A stretch of DNA of 40,661 nt from the NCBI RefSeq assembly GCF_019038435.1, contig NZ_JAGPOX010000088.1:1-40661 (forward strand), given 5' to 3'. The first letter of the stretch is position 1; every line of letters starts with the position of its first letter. Shown piece by piece: positions 1-7,327 of this stretch. A model generated the notes under the pieces. That model was not told where the DNA came from. It did not search any database and saw nothing but the letters and a program-made list of their open reading frames with translations. Both the position numbers and the translations under genes were made by a program. This DNA comes from Nocardia alni. Its GTDB lineage: Bacteria; Actinomycetota; Actinomycetes; Mycobacteriales; Mycobacteriaceae.

Positions 1-643
1 CGGTCACCCCCGACTCGATCGCCTGCACCCAATTGATGCCATGACGATGCCCCTGACCGACCTCGATCTCCTGCGCCAAAAGATCCGCCCCGAAACCGAT
101 CCCGCCCTGCTTGAGCGCCTCGATCGCAGTCAACTTCCACAACGGCCGCTCGGCCACCCGCACCGCCTGCGCCTCCAACGCCTCAGCCAGCTCACGCGCG
201 ATCAACCGCATGATCCCCGCACCCTCGGCCTCGACCAACGACACCGCCCACGCACCGAACAACGTCGAAAGCGCATACGCGATCTCCGCGGCCATCAACG
301 CCAGCGTGATGATGATCTGCAACTTCGCGTACTCGGTCTGGCTGCCCATATCGAACACCGAATCGCCCAGTTGCTCCAGACCCTGCACCATGCTCGGGAT
401 CGAGCTGTCGCCGGAGAAGAACTGATCGAACTGCGATTTCATCTGATCCGCGCCCGACCCCGAATAACTGGCCAACGCGGAATCCACCGCCGCGTGCAAC
501 GGATCCAGGATCCCGTTCAACGACTCGGACGTATCCGTCCAATCCTTGCTCAACGCGAAGAGCTTGTCCTCATCCCCCTTCGGCCACGACGAACCAGCGA
601 GATACGCCAGCCACTGCAGCTCGGGAGGGATTTCCAGGCTCAT
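1..643 (-). CDS. WXG100-like N-terminal domain of a CpnT-type polymorphic toxin (partial)
   Basis: Leftward frame open to the left edge, so only the first ~214 residues are seen. It starts MSLEIPPELQWL and continues with the WPKGDED signature near residue 20, as in the N-terminal WXG100-like domains of CpnT-type toxins of mycobacteria and nocardiae. A helical region follows, with a hydrophobic stretch at about residues 108-140 (ITLALMAAEIAYALS). In that family this domain directs type VII (ESX) export and a C-terminal toxin domain follows; the toxin part lies outside the window, so the activity cannot be named. The ATG at 643 is chosen because homologues start at this MSxEIP motif; no strong ribosome binding site precedes it. 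No ESX or immunity gene is adjacent on the visible side. Confidence 0.8.
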   Translation of the reverse strand, partial: MSLEIPPELQWLAYLAGSSWPKGDEDKLFALSKDWTDTSESLNGILDPLHAAVDSALASYSGSGADQMKSQFDQFFSGDSSIPSMVQGLEQLGDSVFDMGSQTEYAKLQIIITLALMAAEIAYALSTLFGAWAVSLVEAEGAGIMRLIARELAEALEAQAVRVAERPLWKLTAIEALKQGGIGFGADLLAQEIEVGQGHRHGINWVQAIESGVT

Positions 644-1390
644 CGCTCAACTCATCGATCAGCGACAGTCGGGTGTTGACGATAACTTTCCCTGTTGGCC
701 ACCGTCGAAGGTGCCGATCCGTGGGCCGAATCCGGTTGTGGCGAGCTGGTTCCCGATGGACGCAGCAAATGTTGCGATCCGCTGCCGTGAGCCGTGGCGA
801 TCGAACGGCTGTATGCACCAGTACAATTCGTGAGATTGCAGTTCGTTTTTGGAAGGTTCACCACGTGCACTCCTGCGCGGCCTAGGAAGCTGTACGGCCG
901 TCTCCTGGAGTAAACGGTACCGCAATCTTCTGATCCCGGCTGTTCTCGTGCTCGAGGCTTTCTCTTCATGTGAGCGATAGCGAGCCTTGTCGACGAGGAC
1001 GTGCCACCGCGTCGAATCCTGTTGAGTGACATCATGATTTGAACAATCAATGCACAGCGTGCGTCCGGATTGCCGGGCACGATCCGGTAGCCCGACTCGA
1101 CGCTCGGGGCTCCTGTCACGGACGCGCGATCCTGCGGATCGACCGGACAGGGCGAACTCGACTCGTCCTCCGGAGGCATCAGACCGGTCAGAACACCTTG
1201 TGTACCAAGAACTTCCGTAACATGCGACGGTTTCAAAAATCCCGGTCTGTCTCGAAAATGCCTGGTGTATAGGCGCATTCACTATCTACAGTGAGCGCTG
1301 TCGGTTGCCAGGGTGATGCCTGGTAGCCACGGCCACGAAGTCCATTCGGCCCTCGCCCGCGATCTCGTGCGAATCGCGAACTGTCAGTTG
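644..1390. other. Gene-poor stretch upstream of the toxin gene
   Basis: No frame here shows a protein family, an actinobacterial third-position GC bias or a convincing ribosome binding site. The long leftward frames at 652-1282 are Arg/Ser-rich with many rare codons and look like chance frames. Base composition is lower in GC than the flanking genes. No tRNA or regular repeat was seen. It probably carries the promoter of the leftward toxin gene, but no clear -35/-10 pair could be chosen. Confidence 0.5.
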
Positions 1391-1666
1391 TCAACTGCTG
1401 AATCGACCGCGAACACGGATGCATCGCGCGGTGCTCGTGACCTCCCCGCCGAAGGCGATCGGGACAAAAGCGTACTCGCAATCAACTCGCCGCTCCTCTT
1501 TCCCTCTTTCCGATAGCTGTGTGGTGATCCACCAGTGCGGCATTCGCGATTCGCTCGTGAGCACGGTCCTGGTTCCGTCCACTTCACCGACAATTAGCTG
1601 CCAATGTGAATACTGGCGTTCCCTGGTCACCGTTTCCGAAATATGGGGCCACCGCTGTGCCGACAT
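1391..1666 (-). CDS. Possible small hypothetical protein, 91 aa
   Basis: The frame has protein-like composition (Trp-rich HWWITTQL, then VDCEYAFVPIAFGG and EVTSTARC), but no family is recognised. Codon use is less GC-biased than in neighbouring genes, and the ribosome binding site (GCGAGA just before the ATG) is weak. It is the only frame between the toxin gene and the cas genes that reads like a protein. It could be a real small gene, a remnant of a longer one, or a chance frame; there is no independent support. Confidence 0.28.
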   Translation of the reverse strand: MSAQRWPHISETVTRERQYSHWQLIVGEVDGTRTVLTSESRMPHWWITTQLSERGKEERRVDCEYAFVPIAFGGEVTSTARCIRVRGRFSS

Positions 1667-1816
1667 TCTCGCTGCCCGCGAATATCTGGCATCACTGCGT
1701 GACGTCTGGTCTCGATTCCTGGTGGTTGAGATTCTCGCCGGACGTAAGCGCCCGGCGCTATCAACCAGTTTCCTGTCTATGACATACAGGTCGCCGTTGA
1801 GATTCTCGCTGGACGT
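1659..1816 (-). repeat. Degenerate repeat set, possible CRISPR relic
   Basis: A 21-bp motif occurs at 1725-1745 and 1796-1816 with one mismatch, and a weaker copy at 1659-1679. The spacings are 66 and 71 bp. Read on the minus strand each copy ends GCGAGAATCTCAAC (weak copy GCGAGAATGTCGGC). The two better copies are preceded by a short stem: CGCCGG pairing with CCGGCG in one, GCTG with CAGC in the other. A stem followed by a short AC-ended tail, with this spacing, resembles a type I repeat-spacer unit next to cas genes. Two good copies are too few to call an array. The weak copy also overlaps the start of the doubtful ORF at 1391-1666. Confidence 0.22.
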
Positions 1817-1837
1817 GGATGCTCAGCATTGCGCTGA

Positions 1838-1863
1838 CTGAGGAGCGCTTTCGCGCTGCTCAG
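1838..1863. other. Stem-loop, 11-bp arms
   Basis: CTGAGGAGCGC and GCGCTGCTCAG pair with a single mismatch around a TTTC loop. No T-run follows on either strand, so it is not a classical intrinsic terminator. It lies between the degenerate repeats and the candidate cas promoter. Confidence 0.4.
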
Positions 1864-1889
1864 GACTGCTTCGTTAGGTACTCTAGCTC

Positions 1890-1941
1890 TTGATACCCCG
1901 ATTTCCGTGGTCGTATGCTCGCAAATTTCTTGGAGCATACG
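1890..1941 (+). promoter_or_regulatory. Candidate promoter with inverted-repeat operator ahead of the cas genes
   Basis: TTGATA at 1890-1895 and TATGCT at 1914-1919 are separated by 18 bp, a good sigma-70-like pair pointing toward the cas genes. The -10 lies inside a perfect 9-bp inverted repeat, CGTATGCTC (1912-1920) and GAGCATACG (1933-1941), with a 12-base loop. A repressor bound there would cover the -10. It is 630 bp upstream of the cas5 start and about 310 bp upstream of the first ATG in the cas3 remnant frame. Whether it drives the operon is inference. Confidence 0.35.
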
Positions 1942-2229
1942 TCGAATTGGAGGTTCGAACCAGCCTGAATTTTTCCGGATATCAGTCAGATGACATGTCT
2001 CTTTCGTTCTCGTCCAGGTCCGGCCATGACAAGTGCCCTAGATTTCAAAAATAGGCCGTTTGTGTAGATCCCTGTACAGCTCCCGGCAATAACTCGCCCG
2101 CACGAACTGATCATCCGATTCCGCACCATCGGGCCCGGAGTTTTCATCGCAAGACTGTGGGCTCGTCCTCTGTTCCAGCACCTTCGCCGCGAGTGGGGGT
2201 TTCCTGCCGCCGTTAAGGGCCGGAATCCG

Positions 2230-2538
2230 ATGACGGGGCCGGAAGTTCGTGATCCGACGCGTGCCTTCCGGGTGCTCGGCGATGGCACCGTGCCGGTGGT
2301 CGTCACCGGCGACGGACCAGCGGGCGTTGCCGATCGGCTCTTGGCTCGGACCGATCGGTCGAATAGTATTGGCCGCCAGGTCTTTCGGGATCTTCAACCT
2401 TGCACTGTGGCGTTCCCGATCCGACTGCTGGACAGATGCGCCGATGCCGGATTGCCGACGCGGGCGACCGGTGGGCTGTATCGGTGGTCCGGGACCTACG
2501 ACGACGGTGTCGGTATCGACGAGAATCAGCTCAGCTGA
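2230..2538 (+). pseudogene. cas3: C-terminal remnant of type I-C Cas3
   Basis: Cas3 is the helicase-nuclease that degrades DNA marked by a type I Cascade. The frame is open from about 2068 and its first ATG is at 2230. From about 2260 it matches the C-terminal tail of I-C Cas3 proteins: TRAFRVLGDGTVPVVV, then RDLQPCTVAFPIRLLD, then the closing GLYRWSGTYDDGVGID. The stop at 2536-2538 lies 10 bp before the cas5 GTG, the normal cas3-cas5 order and spacing in I-C operons. The HD nuclease and helicase motifs, some 650 residues, are missing, and nothing resembling them lies upstream. A 5' truncation by deletion is the simplest explanation. The tail itself has no stop or frameshift. The match is from recalled family features, not a computed alignment. 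Confidence 0.72.
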
Positions 2539-2548
2539 GGAGATGATT

Positions 2549-3220
2549 GTGAGCGGACTGCAGCTACCACGCTCGGCGGCGGGAGAGCGGCCTGTGGTGG
2601 TTCAGGTCTGGGGTGACGCGGCGCTGTTCACCAGGCCGGAGCTCAAAGCCGAGCGGGTGACCTATCCGGTCATGACGCCCACTGCGGCGATCGGTGTGCT
2701 CGCCGCGATCTACGCGAAGCCGGAGTTCGACTGGCGGGTGGTCGCCATCGAGGTCCTCAAACCGATCCGTCAATTCACTCAGCGGCGCAATGAGACAACC
2801 GATCTCGTGCCTTTGGTTGACGCGGTAGCCGGACGCCGCCGGGTCGACACCGTTGCTCACCGTGTGCAGCGCAACTCGGTATGCCTACGGGACGTGGCCT
2901 ACCGCATTCATGCCCATGTGGTGCTGAGACCCCACGCCGACAAGCCGACGACCGCCTACCGGGATCAGTTCCGGCGCAAGGTGACCCGAGGCAGTTGCTT
3001 CAGCCAGCCCTACCTGGGGACGCGTGAATTCACCGCCTATTTCGGCGATTCCGACGGGACACCGGCGGTAAGCGGTTTGACCGAGGACCTGGGCATCATG
3101 TTGCACAGCATCGACCACTCCAGTACACCGCCGACTTTCGCGTGGTTCACCGCCTGTTTGGATCGTGGTGTGCTGCACATCCCGGAGCGCGGTATCGCCA
3201 GCAGTGGAGGGATCGGCTGA
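2549..3220 (+). CDS. cas5c: CRISPR-associated protein Cas5, type I-C (Cas5c/Cas5d)
   Basis: 223 residues, normal for the family. Cas5c normally cuts pre-crRNA at the repeat and then caps the 5' handle in the I-C Cascade. Family features are VQVWGDAALFTRPELK near the start, IYAKP (Tyr55), DVAYRIHAHV and the late GSCFSQPYLGTREF block. GTG at 2549 is chosen because GAGGAG lies 6 bp upstream; the in-frame ATG at 2543 abuts that site. The stop overlaps the cas8c start by one base. By eye, Tyr55 matches the catalytic tyrosine of Bacillus halodurans Cas5d, but the Lys-His pair of that enzyme appears as Thr135-Ala136 before Tyr137. Processing activity may therefore be altered. Confidence 0.9.
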   Translation: MSGLQLPRSAAGERPVVVQVWGDAALFTRPELKAERVTYPVMTPTAAIGVLAAIYAKPEFDWRVVAIEVLKPIRQFTQRRNETTDLVPLVDAVAGRRRVDTVAHRVQRNSVCLRDVAYRIHAHVVLRPHADKPTTAYRDQFRRKVTRGSCFSQPYLGTREFTAYFGDSDGTPAVSGLTEDLGIMLHSIDHSSTPPTFAWFTACLDRGVLHIPERGIASSGGIG

Positions 3221-5037
3221 TGCTGCTTACGCGGCTGGTTGAAGTCGCCGAACGTGGCGATATCAACGAACTATTCCATCGGTCACGAAATTTCGCTTGG
3301 CAACTGGACCTCGACGCCACCGGCCGGCCCCGATCCTCGACCTTGCCGGCGCTGTCGCAAGTCGATGCGAAGGGCAAAGCCCGGGGCATCGATCATGTTG
3401 TTCCCGCCACCGGCCGGTCGTCGAATATCGCACCGACACTGACCGCAGGCGATGTCCAGTACGTCATGGGGTGGGGTGACGAAGACACGAAACCGGCGCG
3501 AGTGGCTCGGTGCCTGGATGCGTTCGTCGACTTGACCTCTCGGTGGGCCGACAGCGAGGCCGGCCGGCAGGACCCGGTCGCGCGAGCGGTGGCTGCCTTC
3601 TACCGCAATGGCGGGCTCGGGATGCTCGAGCCGCCGGATGAGGTCCGCACCGACACCGACCCGGACGTGCTTCGGAAGGGTTTCGCCAAACAAGGCGTGC
3701 TCATCACAGTCGATGGTATTCCGGCCTACCGCTCCCCGTCGGTGGTGCCGTTCTGGGCCGCCGAGGTGGCCCGCAACAAGGGCAGCAACCAGGACGGTCT
3801 GTGCCTGGTGTGTCGTAAGAATCGACCGCTGCTGGATACCGTGCCCGGCAAGATCCCCGCACGGCTGGTCCCCGGAGCGACCAATGACGCGGTGTTGGTC
3901 ACCGTGAACGAGCCGGTCTTCGGATACGGGCTGACCACCAAGCTGGGCGCCTGCCCGATGTGCATTACTTGCGGCGAGTCGATCATCGTCGGACTGCGGT
4001 CGGTGCTGGAATCCCCGCATTCCATCACCCTCCCCAGCCAGGACAGCCGCATGGCATGGTGGCTGACCAGCGGTAGCGACTCTTCCGTCCTCGAGATGCT
4101 CAATCGCCCCAGACTGCAAGACGTCAGGGCATTGATCGACGCGCCGACGCGCCGAGAGCATGTGTTCGATGGCAGCGAACGGGCCGAGGAGCGAGAGAAG
4201 CCCGATCTGTTCTGCTCGCTCACCATCGGCGGCAACGTGTCCCGGATCATGGTCCGGGACTGGATCGAGATGCCCGTCCAGAATGTCCAGGAGAACGTCG
4301 CCGACTGGTTCGTCGAGCACGCAATGGTCCCGCTAGGTCCGGGCGCATCGGAGTTCCACGGGATTCTCCGGTTCGCATTGGCAACCGGTCGGTGGATCTC
4401 GGCAACGAGCGCTTACGCCGACTTCGACGCGAAGGGCGCCGATCGTCCGCACGACGTCTACCGCGGTCTCATCCATGCCGCGCTGCTCAACCGGCCGCTG
4501 CCGGCATCACTGCTCCCGCAACTGATCCACCGCGTGCACCGCGACAACCACTTCGATTCCACGCGTGCCGCGCTGGTCCGGCTCATCCTGAACCGCTCAC
4601 CCGCCACCACGGAGAAGCCCACGCCCGGCCTCGACGACAACAACGACAAACCCGGCTACCTCGCCGGGCGAGTCTTCGCCAACCTCGAAGCGCTGCAATA
4701 CGACGCTTGTGGAGGAAGACTCAACACCACCTACAGTGACCGGCACCTGTCCAGCGCGGTTGCCAACCCGAAAGTTGGCCTCGTCGCCGGCCTCACAGAG
4801 GCGCGCGCGTGGTTGACCAAACTCCGCCGCGCACACCGTGGCGCAGTGGTCAACCACGCAAAAGCGCTCGACGAACTGTTGAGCAAGCTCGCCGAGGTCG
4901 GTGGCATCCCCGGTCGCGGAGGTATCGACCAGCAGGCGTGGTTCCTGCTCGGTTGCCACCAGCAACGCGCCGCTCGTCTCGCCGCCGCCGAGTCCGGCCA
5001 TAACTCCGCCCCATCCGAAGAGGAGCCCACCGAATGA
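3220..5037 (+). CDS. cas8c: Type I-C Cascade large subunit Cas8c (Csd1)
   Basis: 605 residues, within the usual length of Csd1/Cas8c. This subunit recognises the PAM and positions target DNA for Cas3. Supporting features are IAPTLTAGDVQYVMGW near residue 70, the cysteine pair GLCLVCRKNRP, AVLVTVNEPVFGYGL, a second pair in CPMCITCGE, WWLTSG, and the C-terminal PGYLAGRVFANLEALQ block, where the Cas11-like small subunit of I-C systems is encoded. The start ATG at 3220 shares its A with the cas5 stop (TGATG), and the stop overlaps cas7 by 4 bases (ATGA), so the three genes are translationally coupled. The frame is intact. In I-C systems Cas11c comes from an internal start; the only in-frame ATG, GTG or TTG shortly before the relevant block is the GTG at 4534, without a clear ribosome binding site. 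Confidence 0.88.
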   Translation: MLLTRLVEVAERGDINELFHRSRNFAWQLDLDATGRPRSSTLPALSQVDAKGKARGIDHVVPATGRSSNIAPTLTAGDVQYVMGWGDEDTKPARVARCLDAFVDLTSRWADSEAGRQDPVARAVAAFYRNGGLGMLEPPDEVRTDTDPDVLRKGFAKQGVLITVDGIPAYRSPSVVPFWAAEVARNKGSNQDGLCLVCRKNRPLLDTVPGKIPARLVPGATNDAVLVTVNEPVFGYGLTTKLGACPMCITCGESIIVGLRSVLESPHSITLPSQDSRMAWWLTSGSDSSVLEMLNRPRLQDVRALIDAPTRREHVFDGSERAEEREKPDLFCSLTIGGNVSRIMVRDWIEMPVQNVQENVADWFVEHAMVPLGPGASEFHGILRFALATGRWISATSAYADFDAKGADRPHDVYRGLIHAALLNRPLPASLLPQLIHRVHRDNHFDSTRAALVRLILNRSPATTEKPTPGLDDNNDKPGYLAGRVFANLEALQYDACGGRLNTTYSDRHLSSAVANPKVGLVAGLTEARAWLTKLRRAHRGAVVNHAKALDELLSKLAEVGGIPGRGGIDQQAWFLLGCHQQRAARLAAAESGHNSAPSEEEPTE

Positions 5038-5921
5038 CCGAACCCCACCTGAATCCCGAAGTCCGCCATGACATCGTCTACCTTTTCGACGTCACAGACG
5101 GCAACCCCAACGGCGACCCCGACGCCGGAAACCGGCCACGCACCGACGACGAAACCGGCCAAGGCCTGGTCACCGACGTCGCCCTCAAACGCAAGATCCG
5201 CGACACCATCGCACTCGCCGCCGACGGCGACCCCCGCTACGGGATCTTCGTCGAAGCCGGACACGCCCTGAACCCTCGCCTCGAAGCCTCCTACACGGCG
5301 ACCGGTCTCACACTCGACGCCAAGATCACCGCCGAACAGGCGGCACAAGCCCGCGCCTGGCTGTGCGACCGGTACGTCGATATCCGCCTGTTCGGAGCCG
5401 TCATGTCCGTCGGCAAAACCAGACCCCTCGGACAGGTCCGCGGACCCGTGCAGGTCGGGATGGCCCGCAGCATCGACCCCACCGCGCCCGCCGACCACGC
5501 CATCACTCGCGTCACCCAAACCCGCCAGGACGACATCGACAAGGGCGAAACCACCGAAATGGGCGGAAAATGGACCGTCCCCTACGCCCTGTACAAGGTC
5601 GAGATGTACTACTCCGCCACCCGCGCCGCCCAAACCGGCGTCAGACCGCGCGATCTCGAACTGCTCTACACCAGCCTCGAGATGATGTTCGACCACGACC
5701 GCTCCGCCACCCGCGGCACCCTCGCACCCCGAGGTCTCTACGTCTTCAACCACCCCAACACCTTCGGTGCCGCACCCGCCCACACGCTCACCGAGCGCAT
5801 CAAACTATCCCACCTGAATCCTCAAACTGCCACTCCGCCAAGAACATTCGGTGACTATGTCGTCAACATCGACGATACCGACCTCCCGGACGGAATCACG
5901 CTGACCAAGCTCATCAGTTGA
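5034..5921 (+). CDS. cas7: Type I-C Cascade backbone protein Cas7 (Csd2)
   Basis: 295 residues, full length. Cas7 forms the helical backbone that coats the crRNA spacer. The N-terminus is nearly diagnostic: YLFDVTDGNPNGDPDAG, then NRPRTDDETGQGLVTDVALK and KIRDTI. Later family features are DIRLFGAVMSVGKT, GQVRGPVQVG and GKWTVPYALYKVEMYYS. The start overlaps the cas8c stop. In complete I-C operons cas4-cas1-cas2 follows; here nothing cas-like follows, and the next gene is a metal transporter. The last ~35 codons are somewhat less GC-biased than the rest, but the frame is undisturbed. Confidence 0.95.
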   Translation: MTEPHLNPEVRHDIVYLFDVTDGNPNGDPDAGNRPRTDDETGQGLVTDVALKRKIRDTIALAADGDPRYGIFVEAGHALNPRLEASYTATGLTLDAKITAEQAAQARAWLCDRYVDIRLFGAVMSVGKTRPLGQVRGPVQVGMARSIDPTAPADHAITRVTQTRQDDIDKGETTEMGGKWTVPYALYKVEMYYSATRAAQTGVRPRDLELLYTSLEMMFDHDRSATRGTLAPRGLYVFNHPNTFGAAPAHTLTERIKLSHLNPQTATPPRTFGDYVVNIDDTDLPDGITLTKLIS

Positions 5922-6081
5922 AACCGAAAGTGCAACAGAGCCGATAATCCGCCAGTCCCTCCCAGGGCAGGGCTAAGGGCTCAGTTGCTCCAGACAAGCC
6001 ACCGGAACTGGGCTGTCGACAACGACTGCCGACGGCGCCTGGGCGACGTTGGCCGCTGCTAACGAGGGAACCTCTGACGGC

Positions 6082-6111
6082 TTGTTGGGTAAGGGTTGCC
6101 TGACCTACACT
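6082..6111 (+). promoter_or_regulatory. ZIP promoter overlapped by a DtxR/IdeR-like box
   Basis: TTGTTG (6082-6087) and TACACT (6106-6111) are spaced by 18 bp. Positions 6090-6108, TAAGGGTTGCCTGACCTAC, match 13 of 19 bases of the IdeR consensus TTAGGTTAGGCTAACCTAA, including most of the right half-site. The box covers the spacer and touches the -10, a classical repression layout. It predicts repression of the following ZIP gene by a metal-loaded DtxR-family regulator (iron or manganese). The transcript would have a leader of roughly 30 bases. Confidence 0.55.
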
Positions 6112-6147
6112 GTGTCCGTTCGCTCCCGCCCTAGCCGAGGTCCTCTC

Positions 6148-6975
6148 ATGTCCAGCACGAACATCGCCCTGCTAGGCGCCATAGCAGGATTCACCATCTA
6201 CCTCGGCCTTCCGATCGGCCGGCTGCGCAAACCCACCCCTCGTCTGAGGGCTGGGCTCAACGCGCTGGCCATCGGGATCCTGGTGTTCCTGGTCTGGGAC
6301 GTGCTGACGCACGCCTGGGAACCGATCGACGGGGCGCTGGGCAAGCACGAGTGGGGCACGGTGGCATCCGGCGGGCTCACCCTGGTGGCGGGCCTGGCGG
6401 CGGGGTTGCTGGGCCTGGTGTATTACGACAGTTGGATGGCCCGTCGCCGTCAGGCTCCCAGGGGCCCGCAGGGTCCGGGTGCGGTGGCCGTCACGGAACT
6501 CGCGTCCACGAGCCGCAGCCAGGCTGCGTCGCTGGCACTGATGATCGCTACCGGCATCGGCTTGCACAACTTCGCCGAGGGCCTGGCCATCGGCAACTCC
6601 GCCGCCAAAGGCGAGCTGTCCCTGGCGGTCCTGCTCATCATCGGCTTCGGCCTGCACAACGCCACCGAAGGCTTCGGCATCGTCGCCCCGCTCGCCGCGG
6701 CCGGTGAACGCCCCTCTTGGCTCGCTCTGCTCTGGCTCGGCCTGATCGGCGGTGGCCCGACCTTCCTCGGCACGGTCGTCGGTCAACGCCTGGTCAACGA
6801 CACGGTGTCGATCGCCTTCCTCGGCTTGGCCGCGGGGTCCATCCTCTACGTGGTGATCGAGCTGCTGGCTGTCGCGCGTAAGGCCGGCCTCAAGACGCTG
6901 ATGACCTGGTGTGTCTTCGCCGGTCTCGTGCTGGGCTTCGCCACCGACGCCGTGGTCACCGCAGCCGGGGCCTGA
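6148..6975 (+). CDS. ZIP-family metal transporter
   Basis: 275 residues with about eight hydrophobic segments. ZIP proteins import divalent metals (Zn, Fe or Mn) across the cytoplasmic membrane. The two signature helices are clear: GIGLHNFAEGLAIG near residue 139 and FGLHNATEGFGI near 168, carrying the His and Glu residues of the binuclear transport site. A more variable loop of about 30 residues (RRRQAPRGPQ...) precedes the first signature. ATG 6148 begins MSSTNIALLGAIAGF, directly entering the first membrane helix; upstream in-frame sequence contains the promoter, so longer starts are unlikely. The DtxR/IdeR-like box suggests iron or manganese control, but the transported metal cannot be read from sequence. 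A terminator-like hairpin overlaps its stop codon. Confidence 0.88.
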   Translation: MSSTNIALLGAIAGFTIYLGLPIGRLRKPTPRLRAGLNALAIGILVFLVWDVLTHAWEPIDGALGKHEWGTVASGGLTLVAGLAAGLLGLVYYDSWMARRRQAPRGPQGPGAVAVTELASTSRSQAASLALMIATGIGLHNFAEGLAIGNSAAKGELSLAVLLIIGFGLHNATEGFGIVAPLAAAGERPSWLALLWLGLIGGGPTFLGTVVGQRLVNDTVSIAFLGLAAGSILYVVIELLAVARKAGLKTLMTWCVFAGLVLGFATDAVVTAAGA

Positions 6976-6993
6976 CGCAAACCACGCGTCAGG
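6971..6993 (+). terminator. Hairpin overlapping the ZIP stop codon
   Basis: CCTGACGC (6971-6978) and GCGTCAGG (6986-6993) form a perfect 8-bp stem with a 7-base loop. The TGA stop of the ZIP gene is inside the left arm. No U-run follows, which is common for actinobacterial terminators. Confidence 0.55.
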
Positions 6994-7327
6994 AAGCCAA
7001 CCGCGACTACTGCCGCCAGATGCGATGCGACCCCATGCCGACCAGAACCGACACCTCGCTGAACGAAGGGGCGGAGCCACAACCTGGATCGGTGCCGGAC
7101 CGCACCCGCCGACTCCCGTGTGTCGGCCCCGGCTACCCGACCCGGGCACCGGCCTCTTGTGAGGCAACCCGGCCGCACCCGACGCGCCCGTGCCCGAGGG
7201 GCCCCGGGTCCGGGCCGTCGCGGTGAAACGACAGCGATGCTCTCGGCACCGCGTGCCCGACGCCTACTCATGCGCGGACGCATCATGCTGCGCCGCCACC
7301 ACCGCTCGTCGGTCTCGTTTTCCGGGG
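6994..7327. other. Non-coding stretch between ZIP and GNAT genes
   Basis: About 330 bp, very GC-rich and rich in Pro/Arg codons in every frame. No family, ribosome binding site or repeat is visible. The genes on either side converge, so no promoter is required here. A short frame at 7036-7226 (MPTRTDTSLNEGAEP...) has no support. Confidence 0.45.

Noticed and set aside
1952..1961. GGTTCGAACC resembling a tRNA T-loop
   Set aside because: No acceptor, D or anticodon stems can be built around it; it is a chance palindrome.
2249..2548. Longer cas5 starting 100 codons upstream
   Set aside because: The extra sequence is the shadow of the cas3 remnant in another frame and does not resemble Cas5; GTG 2549 has the ribosome binding site.
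5922..6081. Search for a CRISPR array or cas4-cas1-cas2 after cas7
   Set aside because: The 160 bp before the ZIP promoter contain no direct repeats of 25-40 bp and no cas-like frame; only a weak CCCT/AGGG stem is seen.
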